Assembly (NCBI GenBank): GCA_003520455.1
Contig: DOUV01001001.1
Location: 1-14,359, forward strand
Direction: 5' to 3'
DNA length: 14,359 nucleotides
From: Chloroflexota bacterium
GTDB taxonomy: Bacteria > Chloroflexota > Anaerolineae > Ardenticatenales > Ardenticatenaceae
Part shown: positions 1 through 6,453 of the stretch, in pieces
Numbering within the stretch: the stretch's first letter is position 1
How the letters are laid out: each line of letters starts with the position of its first letter
The notes under the pieces: generated by a model
What the model saw: only the letters and a program-made list of their open reading frames with translations
The model's database searches: none
Told to the model about the DNA's origin: nothing
Translations under genes and position numbers: made by a program

Positions 1-249
1 CGTCAGGGTCAAGCCGAGATCGACGACGCGGGCGCCGCTGGCCTGGAGCGCGGCGCGCACCAGGTCGGCGAGCGTGGGTGACGAGCGCCGTCCATCGCGA
101 CCCAGGGCAATGCTGGCCCCGCGCCCGGCCTTGCCCTGGACAGTCGTGGCAAACGCCCGCGCCCAGCGCAGCGCTACGTCGGGCGTCAAGCCCGGTTCGC
201 CCCCGATGATAGTGCCACGCAGGCCGGAGATTCCAATTTTGAGTGCCAT
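1..249 (-). CDS. glmM: Phosphohexomutase N-terminus, probable phosphoglucosamine mutase GlmM (3'-truncated by window edge)
   Basis: Only the first 83 codons are present; the gene runs off the left edge. The protein begins MALKIGISGLRG, where ISGLRG matches the (T/S)(D/S)G-RG signature near the start of alpha-D-phosphohexomutases, followed by LTPDVALRWARAF and by LGRDGRRSSPTL, the conserved GRDxRxSS element of domain 1. The catalytic phosphoserine loop (around residue 100) lies outside the window. GlmM converts glucosamine-6-P to glucosamine-1-P for UDP-GlcNAc synthesis in the cytoplasm. The family also holds phosphomannomutases and phosphoglucomutases, so the choice of GlmM rests mainly on glmS and yvcK lying just upstream. 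The ATG at 249 has no strong Shine-Dalgarno sequence. The gene is separated from yvcK by a terminator and probably has its own promoter. Confidence 0.75.
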   Translation of the reverse strand, partial: MALKIGISGLRGTIIGGEPGLTPDVALRWARAFATTVQGKAGRGASIALGRDGRRSSPTLADLVRAALQASGARVVDLGLTLT

Positions 250-540
250 AAGCGCAATACTGAATGAGGAATGCTGATCTGAGTGCCAGGCGCGAGCCGG
301 CGATGTTCCGACCGTGCCGTGAGCCGGCCGGCTATCATGTTGATTGACCGTGCATCGACAATCATACGGGCTCGGAGCTCTGCCGGGCAACAATCCACGG
401 CGTGGCTCGCGAAAGCATCCCGCGCCTGGCGCCATTCCGTTGGTGCATCCAGCGGCTCAGGAATCGGGGTGAGGGCCGTCAGGACCGCGAGAGGATTTGG
501 CCCCTCGCCACCCCCATCCTACATCATTTGTCTGCTTCCA
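250..540 (-). other. Intergenic leader of glmM; no gene seen
   Basis: About 290 bases between the yvcK terminator and the glmM start. No convincing ORF: the open frames here lack family resemblance and a good ribosome binding site. It holds a candidate promoter (361-390) and a perfect 12-bp palindrome AGCCGGCCGGCT at 322-333, which would lie about 20-30 bases downstream of the predicted transcription start and could be an operator or a small hairpin in the leader. Confidence 0.5.
361..390 (-). promoter_or_regulatory. Candidate sigma70-type promoter for glmM
   Basis: Read on the minus strand there is TTGCCC (385-390), an 18-base spacer, and TATGAT (361-366). The -10 box matches consensus at 5 of 6 bases and the -35 at 4 of 6. 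It lies about 110 bases before the glmM ATG and after the yvcK terminator, where a new promoter is expected. A weaker overlapping alternative uses TTGTCG at 356-361. Confidence 0.4.
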
Positions 541-567
541 TCAAAAAGGCCCCCGGGCGGGGGCCTG
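541..567 (-). terminator. Rho-independent terminator after yvcK
   Basis: A perfect 8-bp stem (547-554 pairing with 559-566, AGGCCCCC/GGGGGCCT) with a 4-base loop is followed, on the minus strand, by five T residues (547-543). It sits 23 bases after the yvcK stop codon. This is a textbook intrinsic terminator and marks the end of the glmS-yvcK transcript. Confidence 0.9.
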
Positions 568-589
568 GGAACGTGCGAATCTTCGACGG

Positions 590-1843
590 TTACTCTTCGA
601 CCAGGAGCTGGTCGAGGACACGCGCCAGCCGAGCGGGATCGTGCCGGGCGACAGGCAACTCACGCACGCTGGTCTGCCCATCAGGTGTCTGGTAACTGAT
701 CATTTGAGGCGCTTCCGAGACCAGGTGCCCGCTGACGACCACAGCGCCCTCGACGAGCGTCGTCTCCTCGCCGGTGTCAGCAAACGTCAGGCGGCTGATC
801 GCATCACTCCGGGCCCGCAGGCGGACGATGTCGGCCCCCTCGGCGTAGTACTTCTCGAGCAGGTCCCGGCTGATGTCGCCCTGATTGACGACAACGTAGT
901 CCATCTCGATGCCGGTCGCGGTGCGAATTGCGATGAGGTAGTCCGCCACAGTGAATCTGGCAGTTTTACCAGGGATCGTCATCAAGTTGGCGACGAAGAC
1001 GAGCTTGGCCTCGCTGGTCTCGATCATGCTCGCCACGCCAGGCATCGTCAGGAGCGGCAGGAGCCCGGTGTAGAGGTGACCCGGGGCTACCACGATCAAC
1101 TCGGCCGATTTGATGGTCGCCAGGACCTCGGGGTTGACCTCCGGCGCATAAGCCTGGAGCAGGCTGGCGCTCAACTCGCCCTGGACATTTTCCCAGACCT
1201 TCATTCGGCGGATATCGCGACTAAAGAAGACGCGGCTGATGGGCACGCCATTGTTGTAGTGGCCGATGGTTGCCGCCCCTTCGATCAAGCGCCCGTTCTC
1301 GAGTTCGGCCCAAAGCCTGACATCATCACTGGTTGGAAAGATGACCTGGTTGGGCGCCAACCCTAGCTCGTCGCGCAGTTGGGTTGCCAGGCGTCCAGTC
1401 TCGGTCGGCGACAGGATCACCTTGAGGTTGACATCCGCGTGGGTCTGTTTGAGGGCCCGGACGATGGGGAGCAGGCCCGTTCCCCCACCCATCACAACGA
1501 CCGGCCGGCCGACTTCTAAGCGCGCCCGTTCATAAACGAGCTGCGCCAGGCTCTGGTCCTGTCGCTCGGGCACCAGGGTGCGCACCAGGTAACGGCTGGT
1601 GCGACTCCACCCAATCCAGGTGAGAGCTCCTCCCACAAGAACGAAGAGCAACCCTCGAAGTCCCTTCGGGATGAACTGCAAGGTGACCCAGAAGGCAATG
1701 TCAGGCAGATTGACCATCCGGTAGAGTTCGGTAAGCCAGTATGCCAGACCAAGGGCCAGAAGCAGCAAACCGACAAATAGCATCAAGAGCCAACGCTTGA
1801 TACCCAAGCCTGGGAGGAGCCAGCGGGAGAGGCGCTGTTGCAT
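590..1843 (-). CDS. yvcK: Membrane-anchored YvcK/GlmR-like protein, divergent, with shortened core
   Basis: 417 residues from an ATG 8 bp after the glmS stop, with GGAG at 1855-1858 as ribosome binding site; a longer reading from 1972 would overlap glmS by 40 codons and is rejected. Two hydrophobic segments (about 17-38 and 62-79) should anchor it in the membrane. The cytoplasmic part shows the YvcK/CofD fold: VVVMGGGTGLLPIVRAL (116-131), DVRLWAELENG (174-184), APGHLYTG (253-260, usually GPGSLYTS) and ANLMTIPGKT (285-294). KYY (331-333) and R400 resemble the Tyr and Arg reported for UDP-GlcNAc binding in B. subtilis (alignment from memory). Between GGGTG and NQVIFPTS there are only about 43 residues, where the family has about 110: the DDGGSSG, PPGD-RN and GHS-GN motifs are absent. 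In Bacillus, GlmR senses UDP-GlcNAc and stimulates GlmS; cotranscription with glmS fits that role, but the missing core makes activity uncertain. Confidence 0.85.
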   Translation of the reverse strand: MQQRLSRWLLPGLGIKRWLLMLFVGLLLLALGLAYWLTELYRMVNLPDIAFWVTLQFIPKGLRGLLFVLVGGALTWIGWSRTSRYLVRTLVPERQDQSLAQLVYERARLEVGRPVVVMGGGTGLLPIVRALKQTHADVNLKVILSPTETGRLATQLRDELGLAPNQVIFPTSDDVRLWAELENGRLIEGAATIGHYNNGVPISRVFFSRDIRRMKVWENVQGELSASLLQAYAPEVNPEVLATIKSAELIVVAPGHLYTGLLPLLTMPGVASMIETSEAKLVFVANLMTIPGKTARFTVADYLIAIRTATGIEMDYVVVNQGDISRDLLEKYYAEGADIVRLRARSDAISRLTFADTGEETTLVEGAVVVSGHLVSEAPQMISYQTPDGQTSVRELPVARHDPARLARVLDQLLVEE

Positions 1844-1851
1844 AAGAACTC

Positions 1852-3708
1852 TTACTCCACCGTCACGCTTTTCGCGAGGTTGCGGGGTTGGTCGATATCC
1901 CGCCCCAAAACGTTGGAAGCCTCGTAGGCCAACAATTGCATCTGCACGGCGGCCAGGACCGGGTGCAACCAATCATGGGTTTCTGGGATTGTAATGATAT
2001 TGCCCGGTCCGAGCAACTGTGTCAAGCGTTCTTCCCCTTCAGGAACAACGCCAATCGCCCAGGCTCGTCGCGCCAGGACCTCCTGGACGTTCGAGACCAT
2101 CTTCTCGTAGACGAGGCTTTGCGTGGCCAGGCAGACGACCGGGACGCCCTCATCGAGTAGCGCCAGCGTGCCGTGCTTGAGTTCCCCGGCAGCATAGCCT
2201 TGCGAGTGGATGTAGCTGATCTCTTTGAGCTTGAGCGCACCTTCTCGCGCGATGGGCTCGTCCACGTTGCGTCCGATGAAGAAGCAGGCGCTGCACTCGG
2301 AGATGCCGCGCGCCAGGGTCTGAACACGCTCGATATTGGTGAGAATCGTGCGAATCTGGGCGGGCAACTGCCAGAGGTCGGTGCGGAGCGCCTCGAGTGC
2401 GGCCCGCATTGGGGGTGAGACGTCGCGGAATTGAGCCAGGTATTGCAGCAGCAAGTGAAAGCCAACGAGCTGGCCGACAAACGCCTTGGTGGAGGCGACC
2501 GCCACCTCTGGTCCGGCGCGGGTGTAGAGCACGCCGTCGGCCAGGCGGGCCACACTGGAACCCAAGACGTTGGTGATCGCCAGGACCTTGGCGCCCTGCT
2601 CGAGCCCCTCGCGCATACTGGCGATGGTGTCAGCCGTCTCACCTGATTGGCTCACAGCAACCATGAGCTCATTCTTGCCGATGATCGGATGGCGGTAGCG
2701 ATACTCGGAGCCGACGTCCACGGTGACCGGGATGCGCAGCGTTTTCTCGAAGAGGTACTTTCCCACCAGGCAGGCGTGATAGGCGGTGCCGCAGGCAACA
2801 AAGGTCAGGCGCTCGATCTTGCGGGCCTCGTCCGGCGTGAGGTTGAGCTCGGGGATCTCCACGAGTCCTGTGCCGATTTCGCTCAGCCGGCCGCGCAGCG
2901 TATCCTCGACGGTCGCGGGCTGCTCGTGGATCTCCTTCAGCATGTAATGGGCGTAGCCGCCCTTTTGGGCGGTTTCCGGCGACCAATCGATCACGGTGAC
3001 CTTGCGGTCGTAGAGACGCCGGACCTCCGACTCCCGGAAGCTCGAGACAATGACGTTATCGCGCGTGACCGTGGCGATCTCGCCATCTTCCATCACATAG
3101 ATTTTGTTGGTGTAGTGCAGGAGAGCCGGGATGTCGCTGGCGATGTGGTTTTCGCTGCGGCCCAACCCGATGATCAGGGGCGGGTTATCCATCTTGGCCG
3201 CGACGAGGCGATCAGGCTCGTCTCTGTGGATTACCACGATCGCCATCGCACCGCGCATGCGCTGCATCGCGAGTTGAGCGGCGGTGGTGATGTTGTCGTC
3301 GTACATTTCTTCGATGAGGTGCGCAATCACTTCCGTGTCGGTATCCGAGTAGAATCGGTGGCCTTTGGCGCTCAGCTCATTCTTGAGCTCCCAGTAATTC
3401 TCGACGATACCGTTTTGGACGACGGCAATCCGGCCGCTGCAATCGGTGTGGGGGTGTGCGTTGCGGGTTGAGGGCTCGCCATGGGTGGCCCAGCGGGTGT
3501 GTCCCAGACCGATGGTGCCCTCGCAGTCCGGCGCGACAATTTGCGCCAGGTCAGATACTTTGCCTTTACATTTTTCCAGGTAGATTTGCCCGTCGGCGGC
3601 GATTGCCACACCGGCAGAGTCATAGCCTCGGTAGGTAAGCATCTGGAGCTTATCCATGAGGATAGGTAGCGCTTTGTCATCACCGACGTACCCGACAATT
3701 CCGCACAT
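1852..3708 (-). CDS. glmS: Glutamine--fructose-6-phosphate aminotransferase (isomerizing) GlmS
   Basis: 618 residues, close to the 609 of E. coli GlmS. It makes glucosamine-6-P from fructose-6-P and glutamine, the first committed step to UDP-GlcNAc. The start is set by MCGIVGYVG: Cys2 must become the N-terminal nucleophile of the class II glutaminase domain (residues 1 to about 235, with TRWATHG). Two SIS sugar-isomerase domains follow, with VACGTAYHA, SQSGETADT and AVASTKAF. The protein ends in the standard DQPRNLAKSVTVE, which contributes to the active site. A strong GGAGGAA lies 7 bases before the ATG. The frame is open upstream to 3921, but that extension is noncoding leader. A near-consensus promoter and long structured leader precede it, and yvcK follows after 8 bp, so the enzyme and its likely regulator are cotranscribed. 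All key motifs are intact. Confidence 0.98.
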   Translation of the reverse strand: MCGIVGYVGDDKALPILMDKLQMLTYRGYDSAGVAIAADGQIYLEKCKGKVSDLAQIVAPDCEGTIGLGHTRWATHGEPSTRNAHPHTDCSGRIAVVQNGIVENYWELKNELSAKGHRFYSDTDTEVIAHLIEEMYDDNITTAAQLAMQRMRGAMAIVVIHRDEPDRLVAAKMDNPPLIIGLGRSENHIASDIPALLHYTNKIYVMEDGEIATVTRDNVIVSSFRESEVRRLYDRKVTVIDWSPETAQKGGYAHYMLKEIHEQPATVEDTLRGRLSEIGTGLVEIPELNLTPDEARKIERLTFVACGTAYHACLVGKYLFEKTLRIPVTVDVGSEYRYRHPIIGKNELMVAVSQSGETADTIASMREGLEQGAKVLAITNVLGSSVARLADGVLYTRAGPEVAVASTKAFVGQLVGFHLLLQYLAQFRDVSPPMRAALEALRTDLWQLPAQIRTILTNIERVQTLARGISECSACFFIGRNVDEPIAREGALKLKEISYIHSQGYAAGELKHGTLALLDEGVPVVCLATQSLVYEKMVSNVQEVLARRAWAIGVVPEGEERLTQLLGPGNIITIPETHDWLHPVLAAVQMQLLAYEASNVLGRDIDQPRNLAKSVTVE

Positions 3709-3979
3709 AACGATGTTCCTCCGCTCAGAATACCACGTCGAGTACCCCGGCCACTCAAACAAGACTCGATCGCGGTGTGGAGCAATACGTTGCCTATCGG
3801 CGCAACGAGAATCTTGGCGGGCGAGCGGCCCGCCGTGAGAAAGGAGAGGCAAACTACGTACCAGGACGAACCGCGACTGAGCGCACTCGGTGGCAGTTCG
3901 CCTGCCCGCCACATCGGCCATAAACAGACGCGGGCTGGACGATATCTATTCTGAGATTCATCCAGCCCCGCGACGTGGC
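3709..3979 (-). promoter_or_regulatory. Long structured 5' leader of glmS (possible cis-regulatory RNA, class unknown)
   Basis: About 270 bases separate the predicted transcription start from the glmS ATG, unlike the tight spacing elsewhere. Four inverted repeats are visible: an 11-bp stem with one bulged base right at the 5' end (3961-3972 with 3929-3939, plus an inner ATCT/AGAT pairing); a perfect 7-bp GC stem with 5-base loop (3816-3822 with 3828-3834); GTTGC/GCAAC (3789-3793 with 3802-3806); and CGAGT/ACTCG (3739-3743 with 3764-3768). None is followed by a T-run, so none is a classic terminator. I do not find the glmS ribozyme core as I know it. A 35-codon ORF (3961 to 3854) begins in the first hairpin but lacks a ribosome binding site. 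Feedback control of glmS is inference. Confidence 0.5.
3716..3722 (-). promoter_or_regulatory. Ribosome binding site of glmS
   Basis: GGAGGAA on the minus strand, 7 bases before the ATG at 3708. It decides the MCGIVG start against the longer open frame. Confidence 0.85.
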
Positions 3980-3985
3980 AGTCTC

Positions 3986-4014
3986 ATTATAAAAAGGCAC
4001 AGCCCTGGCGTCAA
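3986..4014 (-). promoter_or_regulatory. Strong sigma70-type promoter for glmS-yvcK
   Basis: On the minus strand: TTGACG (4009-4014), an exactly 17-base spacer, and TATAAT (3986-3991). The -10 is perfect and the -35 differs at one base. It starts 5 bases after the plsC stop codon, so glmS-yvcK can be transcribed apart from the upstream operon. The expected transcription start is near 3979. Confidence 0.88.
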
Positions 4015-4019
4015 GTACT

Positions 4020-4712
4020 TTAAGCGGCAGGTGCGGTTTTCAAGAGACGAACGAATCTTTCGGAGTTCCGGAGAGTCTGGTACTCGCCCCGGTACTCCAG
4101 TGGGAGCTGGATCGCCAATCGACCCATCAACTCCTCAGTCATGGCCTGCAGGATCTCGCGCGGTGGCTTCCGAGTGCCTGCGTCGAGGTGGAAGGGGGCA
4201 CCGATGGAGACACGGATGGGTGTTCGCCGCAGATGCTTCAGATTGGGGAGGAAATGCTCCTGGCCGGTGATGCCGACCGGAATCACCGGCGCTCCGCTGC
4301 GGGCAGCGAGGAGCGCCACGCCGCCGTGGCCTGTCTTGAGGACGGTTCCGCCGCGGGTCCCCTCGGGGGCCATCAGCAGAACCCTGCCTTCGTGGAGAAT
4401 ACGGAGCGCGTGTTTGATGGCCTCGACATCGCCCTCGCCACGTCGAACCGGGAAGGCGCCATAGGCTTTGACGAACCAACCGAACAGTGGCAACTCGAAA
4501 TTCTCGAGCTTGGACATCATCTCGAGATCGCGCGGGAAGTAGGCCCCAGCCATGATCGGATCAACGAAGTTGAAGTGGTTGATGACGACGATCAGCGGTC
4601 CCGTGGCCGGGACCTCCTCCAACCCGTGGATCTCCACCTTCATCAGCAGTCGGAAAATGACATTCCGGAGCATCCAATTGGCGAAATAGTAGAACCAGGG
4701 CAAGGTGCGCAT
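4020..4712 (-). CDS. plsC: PlsC-type 1-acyl-glycerol-3-phosphate acyltransferase (first of a tandem pair, downstream copy)
   Basis: 230 residues, typical length. It has the acyltransferase motifs in order: NHFNFVDP (H46-x4-D51, the catalytic HX4D), GAFPVRRGEGD (85-95, substrate binding), APEGTRGG (115-122, motif III intact) and APVIPVGITG (141-150, motif IV). The family moves an acyl group onto lysophosphatidic acid to give phosphatidic acid at the inner face of the membrane; hydrophobic N-terminal residues may help docking. The exact acyl acceptor cannot be read from sequence. The ATG at 4712 has only a weak Shine-Dalgarno sequence. A 171-base gap with overlapping hairpins separates it from the other plsC copy, and the glmS promoter begins 5 bases after its stop. 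Confidence 0.88.
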   Translation of the reverse strand: MRTLPWFYYFANWMLRNVIFRLLMKVEIHGLEEVPATGPLIVVINHFNFVDPIMAGAYFPRDLEMMSKLENFELPLFGWFVKAYGAFPVRRGEGDVEAIKHALRILHEGRVLLMAPEGTRGGTVLKTGHGGVALLAARSGAPVIPVGITGQEHFLPNLKHLRRTPIRVSIGAPFHLDAGTRKPPREILQAMTEELMGRLAIQLPLEYRGEYQTLRNSERFVRLLKTAPAA

Positions 4713-4776
4713 GATGCGAAATCCGAATTCGGCGGCTTTAGCAGAAAGAAACTAATCTCGTTGGTCTTATTGATAG

Positions 4777-4827
4777 GCGGTCCGTGGTGGGGAGGTGGAA
4801 CGCCGACCACGGACCGCAGACTGCGGT
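4777..4827. repeat. Two overlapping inverted repeats between the plsC genes
   Basis: A perfect 12-bp inverted repeat (GCGGTCCGTGGT at 4777-4788, its complement at 4806-4817, 17-base loop) overlaps a 6-bp one (ACCGCA at 4813-4818, TGCGGT at 4822-4827, 3-base loop). They share 4813-4817, so in RNA only one can form fully. No T-run follows on the minus strand. They lie 65-115 bases before the downstream plsC start. Function is unknown; attenuation or RNA processing are possibilities. A TACAAT-like -10 box lies nearby but lacks a good -35. Confidence 0.75.
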
Positions 4828-4883
4828 GCTGATGCCATTGTAGATGTTGTCGATGAGATGATAGCGCCGGATGCGTCAACCAC

Positions 4884-5540
4884 TCACAGACTGCTATACA
4901 CGCCGCGGTACACTGGCGGCAGGAGGGCCGCAATCCGGTGCATGATCGCGGCTGTGGCGGCCGCACGGTCCTCCCGGCGCGGCTGTGGCGTGTGGCTCAA
5001 CCTGAGCGGTGCGCCGATGGTGATCCTCACAGCGGCGCGGCGGAGCCGGTGCCAGGCCTGTGGAGCCCGCTCGGTGCCGTAGATCGCGACTGGCAACACC
5101 GGGACGCCCGTCTTGAGTGCCAGATAGCCAACGCCGGAACGTGCTGGCGTAAGGCCGGAGGTATTACTGATCCGCGCTTCAGGAAAGATGATCACTCGCT
5201 CGCCAGCGGCGAGCGCGGCCAATACCTGTGCGATGACATGCCGGTCGGCCTGGTCCCGCTGAACAGCGATCGGGGCGTAGAGCCAGATGAACGGCGCGAC
5301 TAGTGCGTGCCACAGATCGGACAGGGCCGCACACTCCGGCGGACGGTCGAGGATCGTGATCAGAAGCAACGGGTCGAGGTGAGAGAGATGGTTGGCGGCA
5401 ATGACGAGTGGCCCTGGCGGGATCGGCGTCTGGCAGCGGAGATCCAGCTTGATCAGGGCGCGCAAACCGATCCGCAGGAGCGCCTGGGCGAACCGGCGGC
5501 GCTGGCGAAGTGCCCAAGTCCGTTCATGCCTGGTTCTCAC
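4884..5540 (-). CDS. PlsC-family acyltransferase, divergent copy next to cmk
   Basis: 218 residues. It shows the HX4D motif in NHLSHLDP (H51, D56), a YAPIAVQRD segment in the place of motif II, and VPVLPVAIYGT (146-156) as motif IV. Motif III, normally FPEGTRS, reads FPEARIS (119-125): the Glu and Arg remain but Gly is replaced by Ala. It is only distantly similar to the following plsC copy, so it may use another acyl acceptor such as a lysophospholipid. The start is a GTG overlapping the cmk stop (GTGA, 5537-5540), which implies translational coupling; no ATG is available in frame at the right place. A cmk-plsC neighbourhood is common in bacteria and links CMP recycling from lipid synthesis to phosphatidate formation. 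Family is certain, substrate is not. Confidence 0.85.
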   Translation of the reverse strand: MRTRHERTWALRQRRRFAQALLRIGLRALIKLDLRCQTPIPPGPLVIAANHLSHLDPLLLITILDRPPECAALSDLWHALVAPFIWLYAPIAVQRDQADRHVIAQVLAALAAGERVIIFPEARISNTSGLTPARSGVGYLALKTGVPVLPVAIYGTERAPQAWHRLRRAAVRITIGAPLRLSHTPQPRREDRAAATAAIMHRIAALLPPVYRGVYSSL

Positions 5541-6226
5541 GCCTCTTCTGTAGCCATCAGCTTTAAAATGCGATCCACAACCTCGTCCGGCGTGAGGCCG
5601 GTAGAGTCAATCCGGTACGCATCCCCGGCCGGTCGCATCGGCCCTGTCGCCCGATTGGCGTCGCGCCGGTCGCGCTCGCGCATGTCAGCGAGTATCTCCT
5701 CGTAGTCGCAGTCCTCGCCGCGCGCCTGGCGTTCCTCGCACCGGCGCCGTGCGCGTTCCTCGACCGAGGCTTCAAGGTAAATTTTGAGATCGGCATCAGG
5801 CACTACCACAGTGCCGATGTCGCGGCCGACCATCACGACCCGGCCGCGATGGCCAATGCGTCGCTGCTGCTCGACGAGCAACCGTCGAACCTCGGGGTGG
5901 GCTGCGACAGCTGAGACATGCTCATCCACGGTCGGCGACCGCAACGCCCAGGTGATGTCGCGTCCGTGGATAAAAACAGTGTACTGTCGGCTATCGTACG
6001 CGTTACCGGGCGGGTGGATCTCGATCGGGGTGGCGGCCAGAGCGGCGACGGCGGGGCCGTTGTCGGGATCGATCCCCGCCTCGAGGGCCAGAAGGGTGAC
6101 GGCGCGGTACATCGCGCCGGTGTCCAGGTAGAGATAATCCAACTGCTCGGCTAAGATCTTCCCAATGGTGCTCTTGCCACTGGCGGCGGGGCCGTCAATC
6201 GCGATCGTGCTCGGTAAGGAGTCCAA
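5537..6226 (-). CDS. cmk: Cytidylate kinase
   Basis: 229 residues, close to the E. coli enzyme (227). It phosphorylates CMP and dCMP with ATP in the cytoplasm, recycling CMP released in phospholipid and RNA turnover. Visible motifs: Walker A GPAASGKST (12-20), LDTGAMYRAVT (34-44), the CMP-binding insert ending in SAVAAHPEVRRLLVEQQR (105-122), GRDIGTVVVPDADLKIYL (134-151) and RERDRRD (183-189), the lid and phosphate-binding Arg/Asp cluster. The start is a TTG at 6226; a stop codon lies 11 codons upstream and no ATG or GTG fits before the Walker A motif, although the CTG just before it cannot be excluded. The Shine-Dalgarno sequence is weak. The stop overlaps the GTG of the following acyltransferase. 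Confidence 0.96.
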   Translation of the reverse strand: MDSLPSTIAIDGPAASGKSTIGKILAEQLDYLYLDTGAMYRAVTLLALEAGIDPDNGPAVAALAATPIEIHPPGNAYDSRQYTVFIHGRDITWALRSPTVDEHVSAVAAHPEVRRLLVEQQRRIGHRGRVVMVGRDIGTVVVPDADLKIYLEASVEERARRRCEERQARGEDCDYEEILADMRERDRRDANRATGPMRPAGDAYRIDSTGLTPDEVVDRILKLMATEEA

Positions 6227-6453
6227 CAGAATATCCCGGAAATATCTAAGGAGAGATCAGAGATTGGAGCTTTCTGGGCCGCGGGTGGCTTGCTCCACAG
6301 GGAACCCGATGCATGATGCATGACAGGTCGACTCGCGTGTCACAGATGATGCGTCGAACTCGAGCCATCCATCGATCCCTACGTCGGTGACGGCACGCCC
6401 CGAGCCGATTCCTGCAGATACGTTCCCCCATCCCCACTCTCACTCTGAAACCG
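6227..6453. other. Intergenic gap between rodA and cmk with a GATGCAT tandem repeat
   Basis: 227 bases without a supported gene. It contains two adjacent GATGCAT copies at 6308-6321, which also form an odd palindrome ATGCAT-G-ATGCAT, about 82 bases before the cmk start. I see no intrinsic terminator after rodA and no convincing promoter for cmk. Confidence 0.4.

Noticed and set aside
497..1366. 289-codon open frame on the plus strand
   Set aside because: It lies opposite yvcK, has composition typical of antisense GC-rich frames, no family resemblance and no ribosome binding site.
1844..1972. N-terminal extension of yvcK
   Set aside because: It overlaps the end of glmS in another frame and has low-complexity Arg/Pro/Gly content; the ATG at 1843 has a ribosome binding site and sits 8 bp after the glmS stop.
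2647..3471. 274-codon open frame on the plus strand
   Set aside because: It is the antisense shadow of glmS, whose protein is clear along its whole length.
3709..3921. N-terminal extension of glmS
   Set aside because: GlmS needs Cys at position 2, and the strong GGAGGAA directly precedes that start; the upstream sequence is leader RNA.
3709..3979. glmS ribozyme
   Set aside because: I looked for the conserved core and cleavage-site context known from Firmicutes and did not see it; a covariance-model search would settle this.
4188..4832. 214-codon open frame on the plus strand
   Set aside because: It is antisense to plsC and runs into the hairpin region; no recognisable protein.
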